This document shows, piece after piece, positions 1 through 9,032 of a stretch of 46,533 nt of DNA. The DNA is from Candidatus Geothermarchaeota archaeon (GTDB lineage Archaea > Thermoproteota > Nitrososphaeria > Geothermarchaeales > JDFR-13): assembly GCA_015523725.1 (NCBI GenBank), contig WAJV01000087.1, positions 1 to 46,533 of the forward strand, given 5' to 3'. Position 1 is the stretch's first letter. Every line of letters starts with the position of its first letter. The translations under genes and the position numbers were made by a program. The notes beneath the pieces are model-generated. The model searched no databases and was not told where the DNA came from. It worked only from the letters and a program-made list of their open reading frames with translations.

Positions 1-1259
1 GCTAAATAATAATCGCTAAGCCACCCCCTCCTCCTCCCATGCCCCCATTCAGCCCCCACAATAACCACATCTATATATTCAGCAGGCTTCACCTTAATCC
101 AATTCTTCCCCCTCACACCCAAGACATAAGGGGCATCCAACCTCTTAATCATAACACCCTCATGGCCCTCAGCAACACATCTATTATAGAAATCCCTGGC
201 CTCCTCAACACTGTCAGTATATATTTTATCAACTATAATCTCATCAGGAAATAATGATTCAAGAATCTCGACACGCCTTAAATATGGAAAATCTATCAAT
301 AATTTACCATCTAAGTACAGTGCATCAAACAAATATAGTTTTATGGGAATCTCCTCCCGAACTGCATCTACGTCCCTAATCCTCTTAAACCTCCTCATCA
401 AAACCTGGAAAGGCAGAGGCCTCCCATTCCTAAAAGCAATAACCTCACCCTCCACAATAAATTCCCTGGCCCCACTCCTAACCATCTTAGACACAATCTC
501 CCTAATCTCAGGAAGACTATCCGATACCTCAGTCAAGCGACGGCTAAAAACCCTAACCTCACCATCCTTATAATGAACCTGTATCCTGGCGCCATCATAC
601 TTAACCTCAACAGCGACTTTTCCACCGCCAGCCATGGTAAACGCCTCTTCAATAGACTCAGCCGGCGTCGCGAGCATGGGCCTCATTGGAACAAATATTG
701 TGGGCTTATCGATAAACTCATCTACATTATTCTCTAAGATAATCTCCACCACCCTCTTAAGAGACCCGTGTAACATATATAACCTCCTAATCGATTCATA
801 TGGAATACCAGATGCCTTCGATATTGATTTAAGGAGATTCCCCTCACTAACACCTATACGTAACTCCCCAAAGATAATCTTGAGCAACCAAATCCTCTCC
901 TCATCATCCATGGAGGCTAATAACCCATGCAAGATAGATTGCCTCAACCTATACGACCCTACGCCCCTAAGTCTTGACAACTCAACCAACTTATTATATA
1001 CATCTTTTATAGTTGGTTTAGGGGGAGGTAGCAGGGGCATCTGAACACTATCCAATACATTCTTAATCGTCTTAAAACCCACACCCAAGCCACCAACACC
1101 GGCACCCACTGGATCGCCAGATAATAGAAGAATAGCCGGAACCCAATCATCCCTAGGAAGACGGCTTAGGAAAGATGATATCAAATCAATCTTCTCATTA
1201 ATAGAATTAGTTACCTCGACCCTCTTACATAACCTGACAAACTCACTGAACAAAGTCAT
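1..1259 (-). CDS. lig: ATP-dependent DNA ligase (3' end cut by window edge)
   Basis: This gene is not in the ORF track because its stop lies outside the window. I translated it by hand: an open minus-strand frame runs from ATG at 1259 to the edge, giving 419 residues. It seals nicks in duplex DNA using ATP. The N-terminal alpha-helical DNA-binding domain covers about residues 1-200. The adenylation domain follows, with motif I EVKYDGARIQ (nucleotidylated lysine near residue 220), motif Ia SRRLTEV, motif III LYLFDALYLDG, motif IV EGVMIKR and motif V WIKVKP. The C-terminal OB domain is outside the window. It starts one base after the DHH gene stop, so it is the last visible gene of a polymerase-nuclease-ligase operon. 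The plus-strand ORFs at 39-1044 are its shadows. The family call is secure. Confidence 0.95.
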   Translation of the reverse strand, partial: MTLFSEFVRLCKRVEVTNSINEKIDLISSFLSRLPRDDWVPAILLLSGDPVGAGVGGLGVGFKTIKNVLDSVQMPLLPPPKPTIKDVYNKLVELSRLRGVGSYRLRQSILHGLLASMDDEERIWLLKIIFGELRIGVSEGNLLKSISKASGIPYESIRRLYMLHGSLKRVVEIILENNVDEFIDKPTIFVPMRPMLATPAESIEEAFTMAGGGKVAVEVKYDGARIQVHYKDGEVRVFSRRLTEVSDSLPEIREIVSKMVRSGAREFIVEGEVIAFRNGRPLPFQVLMRRFKRIRDVDAVREEIPIKLYLFDALYLDGKLLIDFPYLRRVEILESLFPDEIIVDKIYTDSVEEARDFYNRCVAEGHEGVMIKRLDAPYVLGVRGKNWIKVKPAEYIDVVIVGAEWGHGRRRGWLSDYYL

Positions 1260-1260
1260 C

Positions 1261-2427
1261 TTAGACACGTTCAGCAGCCAACTCATCAAACAAATCTATA
1301 AACATATCCTTCTCACCATATGGTATGACCGCCGAACCCTTATCGGCATAGCCATAACCCAATCCACCAACAGTAAATGCAGCGGCCTCGACCAGAGCCG
1401 AGACCGGCTGCCTACGCCCCAAAGATATTCTCAAGGAGAGAGACTTCGAAGTCCTAACAGCAACATTAATCCAATCCCTCGGGAGATATCCATATCCAGG
1501 AATATAAGGATTCCTCTCACACAAGCCAAGTAAGTATCTCGTCCTATCATATAACCTAACTTGGTAACTCAAGTAACTAGTGAAGCTATCAAACACACGA
1601 GTACTTACATTGTAAAACCAATTATTATAATCCTCAAACCAATTTATAGAGCCCTTCTCACTAACCCCCTCAACCTCAATAAATTCAAGCATATCCCTAA
1701 ATAAACGTTTCCTAACCTCCCTATACCTATTAGAACGATCAATGATGAAACGGTTATCACCATCAATCAGCACCTGAAATAAATCCAGATAGCTGTCTTG
1801 ATAATAACCTACGGAGGAAATTAAGGTCACCTCCTTATATAATCTCCTATAATCTTTATTAAATCCACTATAAGCAATCTTAATCGAATCACCCTTCTTA
1901 ACAACGACGCCATATTTAATGGCTTCATACATAATCCTCCAATTCAATCCAGATGGATAATTCGGTGACTCACCATAACCAAGCACAGCCAACCAAGACC
2001 ATCTCCTAAACCTATCACGGTCAAATTCCCTACATAATAAGTAAGCTAATATGGATGAAGATGGAGACTCATCCTCTCCAAATCCTAAATCAACTGGATT
2101 GATATACATCAAATCCTCAGGAGGCCTTATAGACTCGGAATGATGATCAATAATTAATACATTATCCAATCTCCTCATATACTTATAGAAAGCACCACCC
2201 AAATCACTAAATACCACCAAATCATATCCCTGATCCTCAATATCCCTAAGTATATCTGGATAAACCTTATCTAAACATATGAATCCATACTCAATACCCA
2301 ACTGATCATATAAAAGTTTCAATAAAAGAGCTGAAGCTAATCCATCTCCATCATCACTAAATAGAGTCAATATGTACTTAGACTTAACAATTCTATCCAA
2401 AGCCTTAGACACACCATCCATTAACAT
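1261..2427 (-). CDS. RecJ-like DHH-family phosphoesterase
   Basis: A single-strand nuclease or phosphodiesterase of the DHH superfamily, about 388 residues, probably metal-dependent and acting in DNA replication or repair. The motifs are SDDGDG near residue 24, an aspartate in FSDLGG near 75, IIDHHSE near 92, and a DHHA1-like C-terminal stretch with GGLGYGYADKGSAVIPYG. The track start at 2514 would read 65 bases back into the polymerase gene and adds residues not expected in the family, so I prefer ATG at 2427 (ATG at 2421 is also possible). It sits 22 bases after the polymerase stop and one base before the ligase start. This resembles archaeal RecJ/GAN proteins that work with the replisome. 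Whether it is the GINS-associated one cannot be told here. Confidence 0.85.
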   Translation of the reverse strand: MLMDGVSKALDRIVKSKYILTLFSDDGDGLASALLLKLLYDQLGIEYGFICLDKVYPDILRDIEDQGYDLVVFSDLGGAFYKYMRRLDNVLIIDHHSESIRPPEDLMYINPVDLGFGEDESPSSSILAYLLCREFDRDRFRRWSWLAVLGYGESPNYPSGLNWRIMYEAIKYGVVVKKGDSIKIAYSGFNKDYRRLYKEVTLISSVGYYQDSYLDLFQVLIDGDNRFIIDRSNRYREVRKRLFRDMLEFIEVEGVSEKGSINWFEDYNNWFYNVSTRVFDSFTSYLSYQVRLYDRTRYLLGLCERNPYIPGYGYLPRDWINVAVRTSKSLSLRISLGRRQPVSALVEAAAFTVGGLGYGYADKGSAVIPYGEKDMFIDLFDELAAERV

Positions 2428-2449
2428 AGAGACATTATCCAAAACACAT

Positions 2450-4774
2450 TCACCTAAAAAACCTATCCAACCCCGTGCCAACAGCCTCTGCAATAGAAAA
2501 CAAAACCTTATCACTAACCCCTATAGGCTCCAACACCCTAGCAACAACTGGTAAAAGCTGATTCTTAATATAATATTCCTTATCAACCACCTCTGGAGTA
2601 GCATCTAAATAATGGACAGCCCTCTTATATAGAGGGCCCTCACCCTTAACGATAACATAACCAATAAACATACCCTTCCTAATCCTCCACCCCCTACTAC
2701 TCAATAACCTAGCAACAGCTATATGAGGGGCATTAGCCTTATATTCACTCAAATCCCGAGTTATCTGCTCCCAAATAACAACCTCATCAATACTGAAATC
2801 CCCAGACCTAACCCTATTAACCACATCCCTAAACTCATCCAACAACCTATTCCTAGAAGCCCCCTCTAACAATAGTTTTAAAACCCTATACTGTAGAGCC
2901 CTAGCCAACTCACACCAATCCCTCCTAACATACTCTAGGCCTACAATATCGATCTTATCATCTACAGTCAAACCTGCATACCTCTTCTTAGCCTCAGTAA
3001 ACAATACACGTCTATACAACTTATCTATCTTAGCCTCCATACCCAAAGAAGAATTAATCCAATCCAAAAACTCCCTAACCTTATCCTCATCATACCCAAT
3101 AAAAACACTATCCGTATCACCATAAACAATATTCAACCCCAATTCCCTGGCCTTCTCAATACTCTCCTTAATAATCCTCCTACCCAAAAAAGTTATTAGA
3201 GAAGCTCCCTCAAACGAATACCACCTAGCCCCAAGCCAACCCATATAACCATACATCGTATTAGCAAGAATCTTTAGTATCCTCTGCTTAGAATCCAATA
3301 TCCTATACATTGGCGATTCCCTAGATATACTCCTCATCAATCTCCTAACTTCATCCCTCTCCCTAACCAAATTCTCCACTATATCCGGCAAGATCCCCCT
3401 AACATCCCTCCTAACGCCAACACCCAATTCACTGAAAAACTCTACACCCTCACCAGCCTCCTTAACAATAGTGTCTGGAGAAACATTATACTTCATTATA
3501 ATTGATGGATACATACTCTTAAAATCAATGACAGCGATATTCTCATGCAGACCCTTCTTAGGCGTCAACACAAGCCCCCCAGGATAACTCCTGGCCCTCC
3601 TACCCAAAACCTTGGGAACCAACTCGCCACGCTTCCTACTCATCTTAATAATATAATGCTCGGCCTGCCTACCCGATGAAGCAGTCAATACATAATCAGG
3701 AGGAATACCAGTAACACTCGACAATCCAAATATCTGATCAATCAACTCCCAAAAAACAGCGTAAATAGCCCTAACCCTCCATTTAACATAATTAATCAAA
3801 TAATCACGATTCCTCTCCCAATAAAGCGGATAACCAAAGACATCGATAGACTTTTCGGGGTAATCAATACCAACATAACCAGCCAATTCCTCCAAAGTCT
3901 TCCTCTCAAAAATCGGGTTATCATCCACATACTCTTTCAAATCAATATTAATCCTTCCAAAGAATGAGAAGTGGCCATAAAGACTCTGATGAATCTCCTG
4001 ACCACCCATACCCAATCCAATACCAATCCCCAACCGCTTCCCACGAGCCAATAGATAAGGCCATATAAACGAATTACCAGCAAAAGAAACGACAACATTA
4101 GGATTTAACCTAGAAAAATCGCGGTTCAAGGCTTTAATAAGCTCTAAATCCCCTCTATCTCCCAAATATTCATAATAGTCATTACCATCATAAAGAACAA
4201 TATAGTTAATAGGGTCCCTCTTAGGATCGGGTTCACCCAACTTAGAAACAACCACCATATCAATAGCCAACACCTTAAGAGGCGGATAACCCAAGTCGGT
4301 ATCTAAAGGTTCTAGACCCTTCAAACTAAATATTTTAATACCCGAGTAAACCCCAACATCGATGGCATTAACCCTATACCAAGTACAGGGAGAAACTTGA
4401 TTATCAACCATATATTTAATAGTATCCCTAATATCATCCTCAAATAAATTCTCCTCGCCAAGCCTACGCCTCAATACATCCCTAATACGCCTCAATACTT
4501 CAGCATCACCAGATACCCTATATAAAACCACATCCTTACCAAATAATTTCCTAACTACCTCATCCACCATTACTCCAGGAAACTCTCTAACCACCTCACC
4601 GATAACCTTTTCAGAACCTTGTTTCTTCAAAACGAAGAAATAGTCATCAAAATGACTATTCAACTCAACCACATTCCCTTCACTATCGAGACCGAGTAAA
4701 CAAATATTCTCCCCACTAGAACCAGTATATAATGGGTGTGCAACATCAAATATCCATATATTTTCAACCGCCAT
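2450..4774 (-). CDS. polB: Family B DNA polymerase with degenerate exonuclease domain
   Basis: A DNA-dependent DNA polymerase of about 774 residues. The polymerase site is intact: motif A DFKSMYPSII (about 417-426), motif B around ILANTMYGYMG (about 502-512) and motif C YGDTDS (about 551-556). The proofreading domain looks dead. Exo I reads AIDMVV where the family has DIE, so its glutamate is missing. Exo II reads NSFIWPYL, with isoleucine in place of aspartate. Exo III reads YVKWRVRAIY, with arginine in place of aspartate. I prefer the second ATG (4774) because the family N-terminus starts there (IWIFDVAHPLY) and a TATA-like TAAATATTTTATA lies about 33 bases upstream; ATG at 4825 is the alternative. 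It leads the operon with DHH and ligase. It is probably one of several PolB paralogues in the genome. Confidence 0.93.
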   Translation of the reverse strand: MAVENIWIFDVAHPLYTGSSGENICLLGLDSEGNVVELNSHFDDYFFVLKKQGSEKVIGEVVREFPGVMVDEVVRKLFGKDVVLYRVSGDAEVLRRIRDVLRRRLGEENLFEDDIRDTIKYMVDNQVSPCTWYRVNAIDVGVYSGIKIFSLKGLEPLDTDLGYPPLKVLAIDMVVVSKLGEPDPKRDPINYIVLYDGNDYYEYLGDRGDLELIKALNRDFSRLNPNVVVSFAGNSFIWPYLLARGKRLGIGIGLGMGGQEIHQSLYGHFSFFGRINIDLKEYVDDNPIFERKTLEELAGYVGIDYPEKSIDVFGYPLYWERNRDYLINYVKWRVRAIYAVFWELIDQIFGLSSVTGIPPDYVLTASSGRQAEHYIIKMSRKRGELVPKVLGRRARSYPGGLVLTPKKGLHENIAVIDFKSMYPSIIMKYNVSPDTIVKEAGEGVEFFSELGVGVRRDVRGILPDIVENLVRERDEVRRLMRSISRESPMYRILDSKQRILKILANTMYGYMGWLGARWYSFEGASLITFLGRRIIKESIEKARELGLNIVYGDTDSVFIGYDEDKVREFLDWINSSLGMEAKIDKLYRRVLFTEAKKRYAGLTVDDKIDIVGLEYVRRDWCELARALQYRVLKLLLEGASRNRLLDEFRDVVNRVRSGDFSIDEVVIWEQITRDLSEYKANAPHIAVARLLSSRGWRIRKGMFIGYVIVKGEGPLYKRAVHYLDATPEVVDKEYYIKNQLLPVVARVLEPIGVSDKVLFSIAEAVGTGLDRFFR

Positions 4775-4800
4775 ACTAGAAGAATTATTATCTACTCGAC

Positions 4801-4814
4801 ATATAAAATATTTA
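4801..4814 (-). promoter_or_regulatory. TATA-like element upstream of the polB operon
   Basis: On the minus strand the stretch reads TAAATATTTTATAT. Its centre is about 33 bases before ATG 4774, which would place the transcription start a few bases upstream of that codon. It lies inside the longer reading of the gene that starts at 4825, which is one reason to favour the shorter protein. This is inferred from position only. Confidence 0.4.
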
Positions 4815-4864
4815 TTAGGAGCCATGCCGATTATGTTATAACATCGTTAACGATGGTGTATATA

Positions 4865-5539
4865 ATGAGTAATGGACTACTATCTGAAGAAGATAAGAAA
4901 ATAATAATGAGTGACTACTGGTCCAGACTCGAAGATAACGTAAAACTAATCTATATAAATAAGAAGGACACCTCAAACTGTCAATACTGCGACATAATTA
5001 AACAACTCTACACCGAATTAACAGGTATGAGTGAAAAATTAAGCCTAGAGGAATACTTCTATGAGGAACTAGATAATGAATTAATTGATAGATTTAAGAT
5101 AAAATCAGCACCAGTCGTAATAATTCAAGGAAAAAACAAAGGTCTAATAAAGTTTTACGGAATCCCATCCGGAATGGAGTTCCCCAGCTTCATAGAAACA
5201 ATAGTAAAAGCCTCAAAAGGAGAGACAGATCTACCAGAAGAAATAATAAATGAAGTTACAAACATAGAGAAAGACGTAAACATAAAAGTATTCGTAACAC
5301 CCACATGCCCCTACTGCCCAAAAATGGTCTCAACAAGCTATATGTTCGCCATGCTAAATGAAAAAATAGATGCAGAGGCATGGGAGTCCATAGAATTCCC
5401 AGATATAGCAAGAGACTATGGAGTACACGCCGTACCAAAGGTCGTAATAAATGATGAAGTTTCGTGGGAGGGGATGGTCCCACCAGACTACCTACTACAC
5501 AACATATACCACGCAATAGGACATGAACACGAGCACTAG
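4865..5539 (+). CDS. Protein disulfide oxidoreductase (glutaredoxin-like PDO)
   Basis: A 224-residue thiol-disulfide oxidoreductase made of two thioredoxin folds, as in hyperthermophilic archaeal PDO proteins that form and reshuffle disulfides in the cytoplasm. The first fold has CQYC at about residues 39-42 and the second CPYC at 148-151. Each has the expected cis-proline segment later (SAPVVII and AVPKVVI). The track start at 4736 reads back through the polB promoter; ATG at 4865 has GGTG eight bases upstream and gives the family length. It is divergent from polB and is followed six bases later by the Trm5-like gene. Intracellular disulfide chemistry of this kind fits a thermophile. Confidence 0.92.
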   Translation: MSNGLLSEEDKKIIMSDYWSRLEDNVKLIYINKKDTSNCQYCDIIKQLYTELTGMSEKLSLEEYFYEELDNELIDRFKIKSAPVVIIQGKNKGLIKFYGIPSGMEFPSFIETIVKASKGETDLPEEIINEVTNIEKDVNIKVFVTPTCPYCPKMVSTSYMFAMLNEKIDAEAWESIEFPDIARDYGVHAVPKVVINDEVSWEGMVPPDYLLHNIYHAIGHEHEH

Positions 5540-5545
5540 TTAAAT

Positions 5546-6397
5546 ATGGCTAGAAGAATAATAAGGGAATTAGCAGCCAAGATATTCAAAGGAGAATCCT
5601 ATAGAATATTGAATAGCATAGATATAATTGGAGACATAGCTATAATAAAAGCTGAAGAAATAGATGAAAAAGCCCTAAACATATTTGGGGAAGCCCTTAT
5701 AAAAGAATTAAAGTACATAAAAACAGTATTGAGGCAAATAACCCCAGTAAGTGGGGAATATAGAATAAGAAGATTCAAATATATAGCTGGTGAAGACAAG
5801 AGAGAAACAATATATAAAGAACATGGCATAAGGATAAAGGTAGATGTCGAGAAAGTATACTTCACCCCAAGACTATCAACCGAGAGAAAAAGAATAATGG
5901 AGCAAGTATCCCAGGGAGAATCAGTCTGCAACATGTTCGCCGGAGCGGGACCCTACACAATCCTAATCGCGAAATATAGAAACCCAAGGATAGTTCATAG
6001 CATAGACATAAATAAATATGCAATAGACTATCACCTCGAGAATAACTATCTAAACAAATTTGAGGACAAAATAATTCTATATAGAGGGGATGCTGCACAA
6101 ATGGTTGAGAAGTATATAGTAAATAAAGTGGATAGGGTATTAATGCCATTACCGGAAAAAGCACTTACCTACCTAGAATACGCATTAAAGGCATTGAAAG
6201 ACACAGGATATATCCACATATATTTACATGTAAAATATAGCCAAGACTGGAGAGAATCACTAGTAAAAGCGTCAGAAATAGTTAGAAATACATTAACGGA
6301 AAAATGTAAAATAATTAGTTTAACCCCTCATAAAGTAAGGGAAGTAGGGCCTAGGACAATGCAGGTATGCGTAGACACATATATTAAAAAACTTTAA
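5546..6397 (+). CDS. trm5: tRNA (guanine37-N1)-methyltransferase, Trm5/TYW2 family
   Basis: A class I SAM-dependent methyltransferase of 283 residues, expected to modify G37 of tRNA next to the anticodon, either m1G formation (Trm5) or the related wyosine step (Taw2). The family signature VYFTPRLSTERKR is followed by the SAM motif MFAGAGPYT, the acidic SDIN-like strand HSIDINKYA, and MPLPEKA where Trm5 proteins have an NLP-type catalytic motif. At 283 residues it is on the short side for Trm5, with a reduced N-terminal domain. It follows the PDO gene closely. Trm5 is favoured over Taw2, but the exact reaction is not settled from sequence alone. Confidence 0.85.
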   Translation: MARRIIRELAAKIFKGESYRILNSIDIIGDIAIIKAEEIDEKALNIFGEALIKELKYIKTVLRQITPVSGEYRIRRFKYIAGEDKRETIYKEHGIRIKVDVEKVYFTPRLSTERKRIMEQVSQGESVCNMFAGAGPYTILIAKYRNPRIVHSIDINKYAIDYHLENNYLNKFEDKIILYRGDAAQMVEKYIVNKVDRVLMPLPEKALTYLEYALKALKDTGYIHIYLHVKYSQDWRESLVKASEIVRNTLTEKCKIISLTPHKVREVGPRTMQVCVDTYIKKL

Positions 6398-6507
6398 ATC
6401 AGTTAAAAGTAACCAGTAATAACAATAAATACTATAAAATATTTATAGTTAGGCTCCTAATCAAATTTTTAATTAAGATGCTAGAAAGGTGGTGAATTAG
6501 ATAAAAA

Positions 6508-6813
6508 ATGGGTAACTGCCCTGTTTGTGGATTACCAGAGGAATTATGCATATGTGAAAAACTAGAGGCTGAAGAGACACTAATAAAAGTAAGAGTCGAA
6601 CACCGGAGATACAACAAACCCGCCACAATAATAGAAGGAATAAATCCTAAACACAATGATTTACATAAAATAGCCAAGAAACTAAAGAATTGGCTGGCCT
6701 GCGGAGGAACAGTAAAGGATGATAAGATAATACTACTAGGCGATCATAGATACGACGTACCAAAATATTTAGAGAAACTAGGCTTCAATAAAGAAAGCAT
6801 CCAAGTTTTGTGA
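6508..6813 (+). CDS. Translation initiation factor aIF1 (SUI1 family)
   Basis: A 101-residue SUI1-domain protein that binds the small ribosomal subunit and controls start codon choice. The N-terminus carries a small metal-binding-looking knuckle, CPVCGLPEELCIC. The SUI1 core follows with KPATIIEGI, LACGGTVKDDKIILLGDH and the C-terminal helix ending in GFNKESI. The ATG at 6508 follows a GGTGGTG stretch at an unusually wide spacing of about 13 bases. An AT-rich TATA candidate (ATACTATAAAATATTTATAG) lies near 6428-6447. A small zinc protein and a membrane protease follow in the same direction, probably co-transcribed. Confidence 0.95.
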   Translation: MGNCPVCGLPEELCICEKLEAEETLIKVRVEHRRYNKPATIIEGINPKHNDLHKIAKKLKNWLACGGTVKDDKIILLGDHRYDVPKYLEKLGFNKESIQVL

Positions 6814-6823
6814 GGATATTCTA

Positions 6824-7006
6824 ATGAAAAAAAGGAAAATAAGGATTAAAGTATGCCCCGTATGTGGATCAAGGAAAATAAGGCTATCAAGTTCCTTAGA
6901 TGGATGGCTGACCCCCGAGATATACATATGTGAAGAATGTGGATATAGAGGGCCAATATACTTAGAGCTACAGATAGAGGCAGATAAGAATGATAAAAGA
7001 AGCTAG
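6824..7006 (+). CDS. Small zinc-ribbon protein
   Basis: A 60-residue basic protein with two CxxC knuckles, CPVCGSRKI near the N-terminus and CEECGYRG about 22 residues later, so very probably a zinc ribbon. Proteins of this shape are common in archaea next to translation or transcription genes, but no specific role can be assigned. It lies 10 bases after aIF1 and overlaps the start of the CPBP protease by 17 bases, which suggests translational coupling. Confidence 0.8.
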   Translation: MKKRKIRIKVCPVCGSRKIRLSSSLDGWLTPEIYICEECGYRGPIYLELQIEADKNDKRS

Positions 7007-7976
7007 GAGATTAGCTGGATTCCTAACAAATATATCGGCCTTAATAATAGCAATAACAATTGCAGTTGACCTCATAGTGGGAGCCAGATATGCAGTAGAT
7101 ATAACATACTCACTGAGCAACCTCACCAAAGTGCCGGAGATAAATTATATCCCAATGTACATATTTATGCAAACAATTTATATACCGATACCAATGAATA
7201 TTACATTAACCCAATTGGCAACAATATTCATATCAGTATATGCGGCACTATTCACTATCTCAATATTTACAGAACAACCCATAACAAAACTAAAGAACGT
7301 AATAACAGGATATACAGGAAACGATGCAATTGAGACAGTAAAAATAATGAGCATCACACTAGCATCAATAATAATTGTCGAAGGCATACAAGAGAGGACA
7401 GGCATACCGACAGGAGAACTACAGTCTCCCAACGAATATATAAGATACATATCCGCACTAATAGCACCATTCATAGAAGAAGTAGGATTTAGACTAACAA
7501 TAATTGGAGTAATAGCACTAATAATATATCTCCTATTCGCACAAGCTAATATAAAACCAACCGCTATAATAAAAATCCTGTGGAGACCATATAATGGAAA
7601 AAGATACTTGAATAATGGAAGTTATTTAACAGCCATATACATAACGATGGTGGCGACAGCATTCCTATTTGGATTATCTCACCTACTAGCAGGTGGCGGA
7701 TGGAAACTAGGGAAAGTATCCACAGCCACAATAGCTGGATTAGCCCTCGGATACTTATATATAAGGCATGGCTTCCACTCCGCCGTCATCGGACACTCAT
7801 TCTTCAATGTATATTTACTAAGCATGTATTATATAGAAAAGACTGGTGGAGTAATGACAGCGATAGTCGAATCAACATATTTAAGCATACTCATACTATC
7901 ATCAATATATACATTCTACATTATACTGGGAGTGGAGAAGATGTTTAAACATGGTTCCCTAAACCAAGTATATTGA
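6990..7976 (+). CDS. CPBP (CAAX/Abi) family intramembrane metalloprotease
   Basis: A polytopic membrane protein of 328 residues with about eight hydrophobic segments. The CPBP motifs are present: FIEEVGFR (EExxxR, motif 1), FGLSHLLAGG (motif 2 histidine) and HGFHSAVIGHSFFN (motif 3, HxxxN). Members cleave near the membrane or process prenylated or peptide substrates; the substrate here is unknown. The ATG overlaps the end of the small zinc-ribbon gene. It has a larger N-terminal membrane portion than minimal CPBP proteins. Confidence 0.88.
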   Translation: MIKEARRLAGFLTNISALIIAITIAVDLIVGARYAVDITYSLSNLTKVPEINYIPMYIFMQTIYIPIPMNITLTQLATIFISVYAALFTISIFTEQPITKLKNVITGYTGNDAIETVKIMSITLASIIIVEGIQERTGIPTGELQSPNEYIRYISALIAPFIEEVGFRLTIIGVIALIIYLLFAQANIKPTAIIKILWRPYNGKRYLNNGSYLTAIYITMVATAFLFGLSHLLAGGGWKLGKVSTATIAGLALGYLYIRHGFHSAVIGHSFFNVYLLSMYYIEKTGGVMTAIVESTYLSILILSSIYTFYIILGVEKMFKHGSLNQVY

Positions 7977-8032
7977 ATAAATTATGCCACAATAAATAAA
8001 ATATTTTATTATATTTTGGATGGTTGAGAGAG

Positions 8033-8392
8033 ATGAAGTATAGGTTATTGAACTACATCATATGCCCAAAATGTAAGGAGTTCCCATTCAAACTCACAGT
8101 CCTAAAACAGGTTAAATTAAATAGAGAAGCTGAGCTACCACCCTGCGACCTCTACTGTGGATACATGGAGGAATATATCGAGAAACTTGGCGACCCACCA
8201 TGCAAAGAATGTATTAAATATGAAGTTATAGATGGCTACCTAACCTGTAAAGGATGTGGAGAAACCTACCCAATAATAGACTCGATAACGATACTCCAAC
8301 TCAAATACCTAAAACCAAAGAAAGCGATTAAGGAATTCATAGAAAAATATAGAGACTCAATGCCAGAAGACGTATACAAAAGGTGGATCTAA
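8033..8392 (+). CDS. Trm112-like zinc protein
   Basis: About 119 residues, beginning MKYRLLNYIICPKC and later CKGCGETYPIID, which is the Trm112 pattern: an N-terminal zinc-binding segment, an inserted middle region, then the second cysteine pair and a beta strand that pairs with a methyltransferase. Trm112 activates several tRNA, rRNA and protein methyltransferases. The track begins at TTG 8024; ATG at 8033 fits the family and has an AT-rich TATA-like stretch about 28 bases upstream. Extra cysteines in the insertion (PPCDLYC and PPCKEC) may bind a second zinc. It abuts the XPF gene with no spacing. Confidence 0.85.
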   Translation: MKYRLLNYIICPKCKEFPFKLTVLKQVKLNREAELPPCDLYCGYMEEYIEKLGDPPCKECIKYEVIDGYLTCKGCGETYPIIDSITILQLKYLKPKKAIKEFIEKYRDSMPEDVYKRWI

Positions 8393-9025
8393 TTGATATT
8401 GATAGATGATAGGGAGCCTCAAACAATTAGGCATATATTAATGAAAGAGGGTATAGCCATTAAACCAATAAGGCTAACAGTAGGGGACTATATATTAGGT
8501 GAAGTCGGGATAGAGAGGAAAAGCGTCTCAGACCTATATAGATCAATTATAGATAGAAGACTATTTGACCAAGCGAAGAGACTAAAGGAAGCATATGAAA
8601 AACCAGTATTCCTAATTGAAGGAGACCTAGATAACCTATTGTATACAATCACTAACCCCCATGCAATATTGGGGGCTCTCACCTCGATAGCGATAGACTA
8701 TTCCATACCACTACTATATTCAAGAAATGAAGAAGATACTGCAAGAATAATAATTTATATTTGGAGGAAAGTATATAGAAGCCATAAGCCAGCCCAGCCA
8801 AGATATAAACCGAAGCTGATGACCGATAAAGAAAGAATCGAATTCATCGTCCAGAGTTTGCCAAATATAGGCCCTAGACTCGCTAAGAACATATTAATAC
8901 ATTATAGGACATTAAAAGCACTATTCACTACAACCCCGAGTGAACTAAAAAGCGTCGAGGGAGTTGGTGAAAAGAGAGCTGAAGAAATATATAGATTAAT
9001 CAACCTAGATTACACAAAACTCTAG
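8393..9025 (+). CDS. xpf: XPF/ERCC4-type structure-specific endonuclease
   Basis: A 210-residue nuclease made of an ERCC4 domain and a tandem helix-hairpin-helix domain, without the helicase half found in euryarchaeal Hef. It cuts branched DNA such as flaps and forks, usually with PCNA. Catalytic motifs are LIDDREP, GDYI and IERKSVSD. The C-terminal HhH region has LPNIGPRLAKNIL and VEGVGEKRAEEIY. It starts with TTG directly after the TAA of the Trm112-like gene, with no ATG available nearby, so the two are co-translated. The helicase-less form is typical of Crenarchaeota-like lineages. Confidence 0.93.
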   Translation: MILIDDREPQTIRHILMKEGIAIKPIRLTVGDYILGEVGIERKSVSDLYRSIIDRRLFDQAKRLKEAYEKPVFLIEGDLDNLLYTITNPHAILGALTSIAIDYSIPLLYSRNEEDTARIIIYIWRKVYRSHKPAQPRYKPKLMTDKERIEFIVQSLPNIGPRLAKNILIHYRTLKALFTTTPSELKSVEGVGEKRAEEIYRLINLDYTKL

Positions 9026-9032
9026 ATAGATG

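Noticed and set aside
39-1044. Three plus-strand ORFs (39-254, 343-573, 634-1044)
   Set aside because: They are antisense to the ligase gene, which I could translate by hand on the minus strand with all ligase motifs. They have no domain and no ribosome site.
4736-4864. N-terminal extension of the PDO gene in the track
   Set aside because: It runs over the polB start and promoter region; ATG 4865 has a good ribosome site and gives the known family length.
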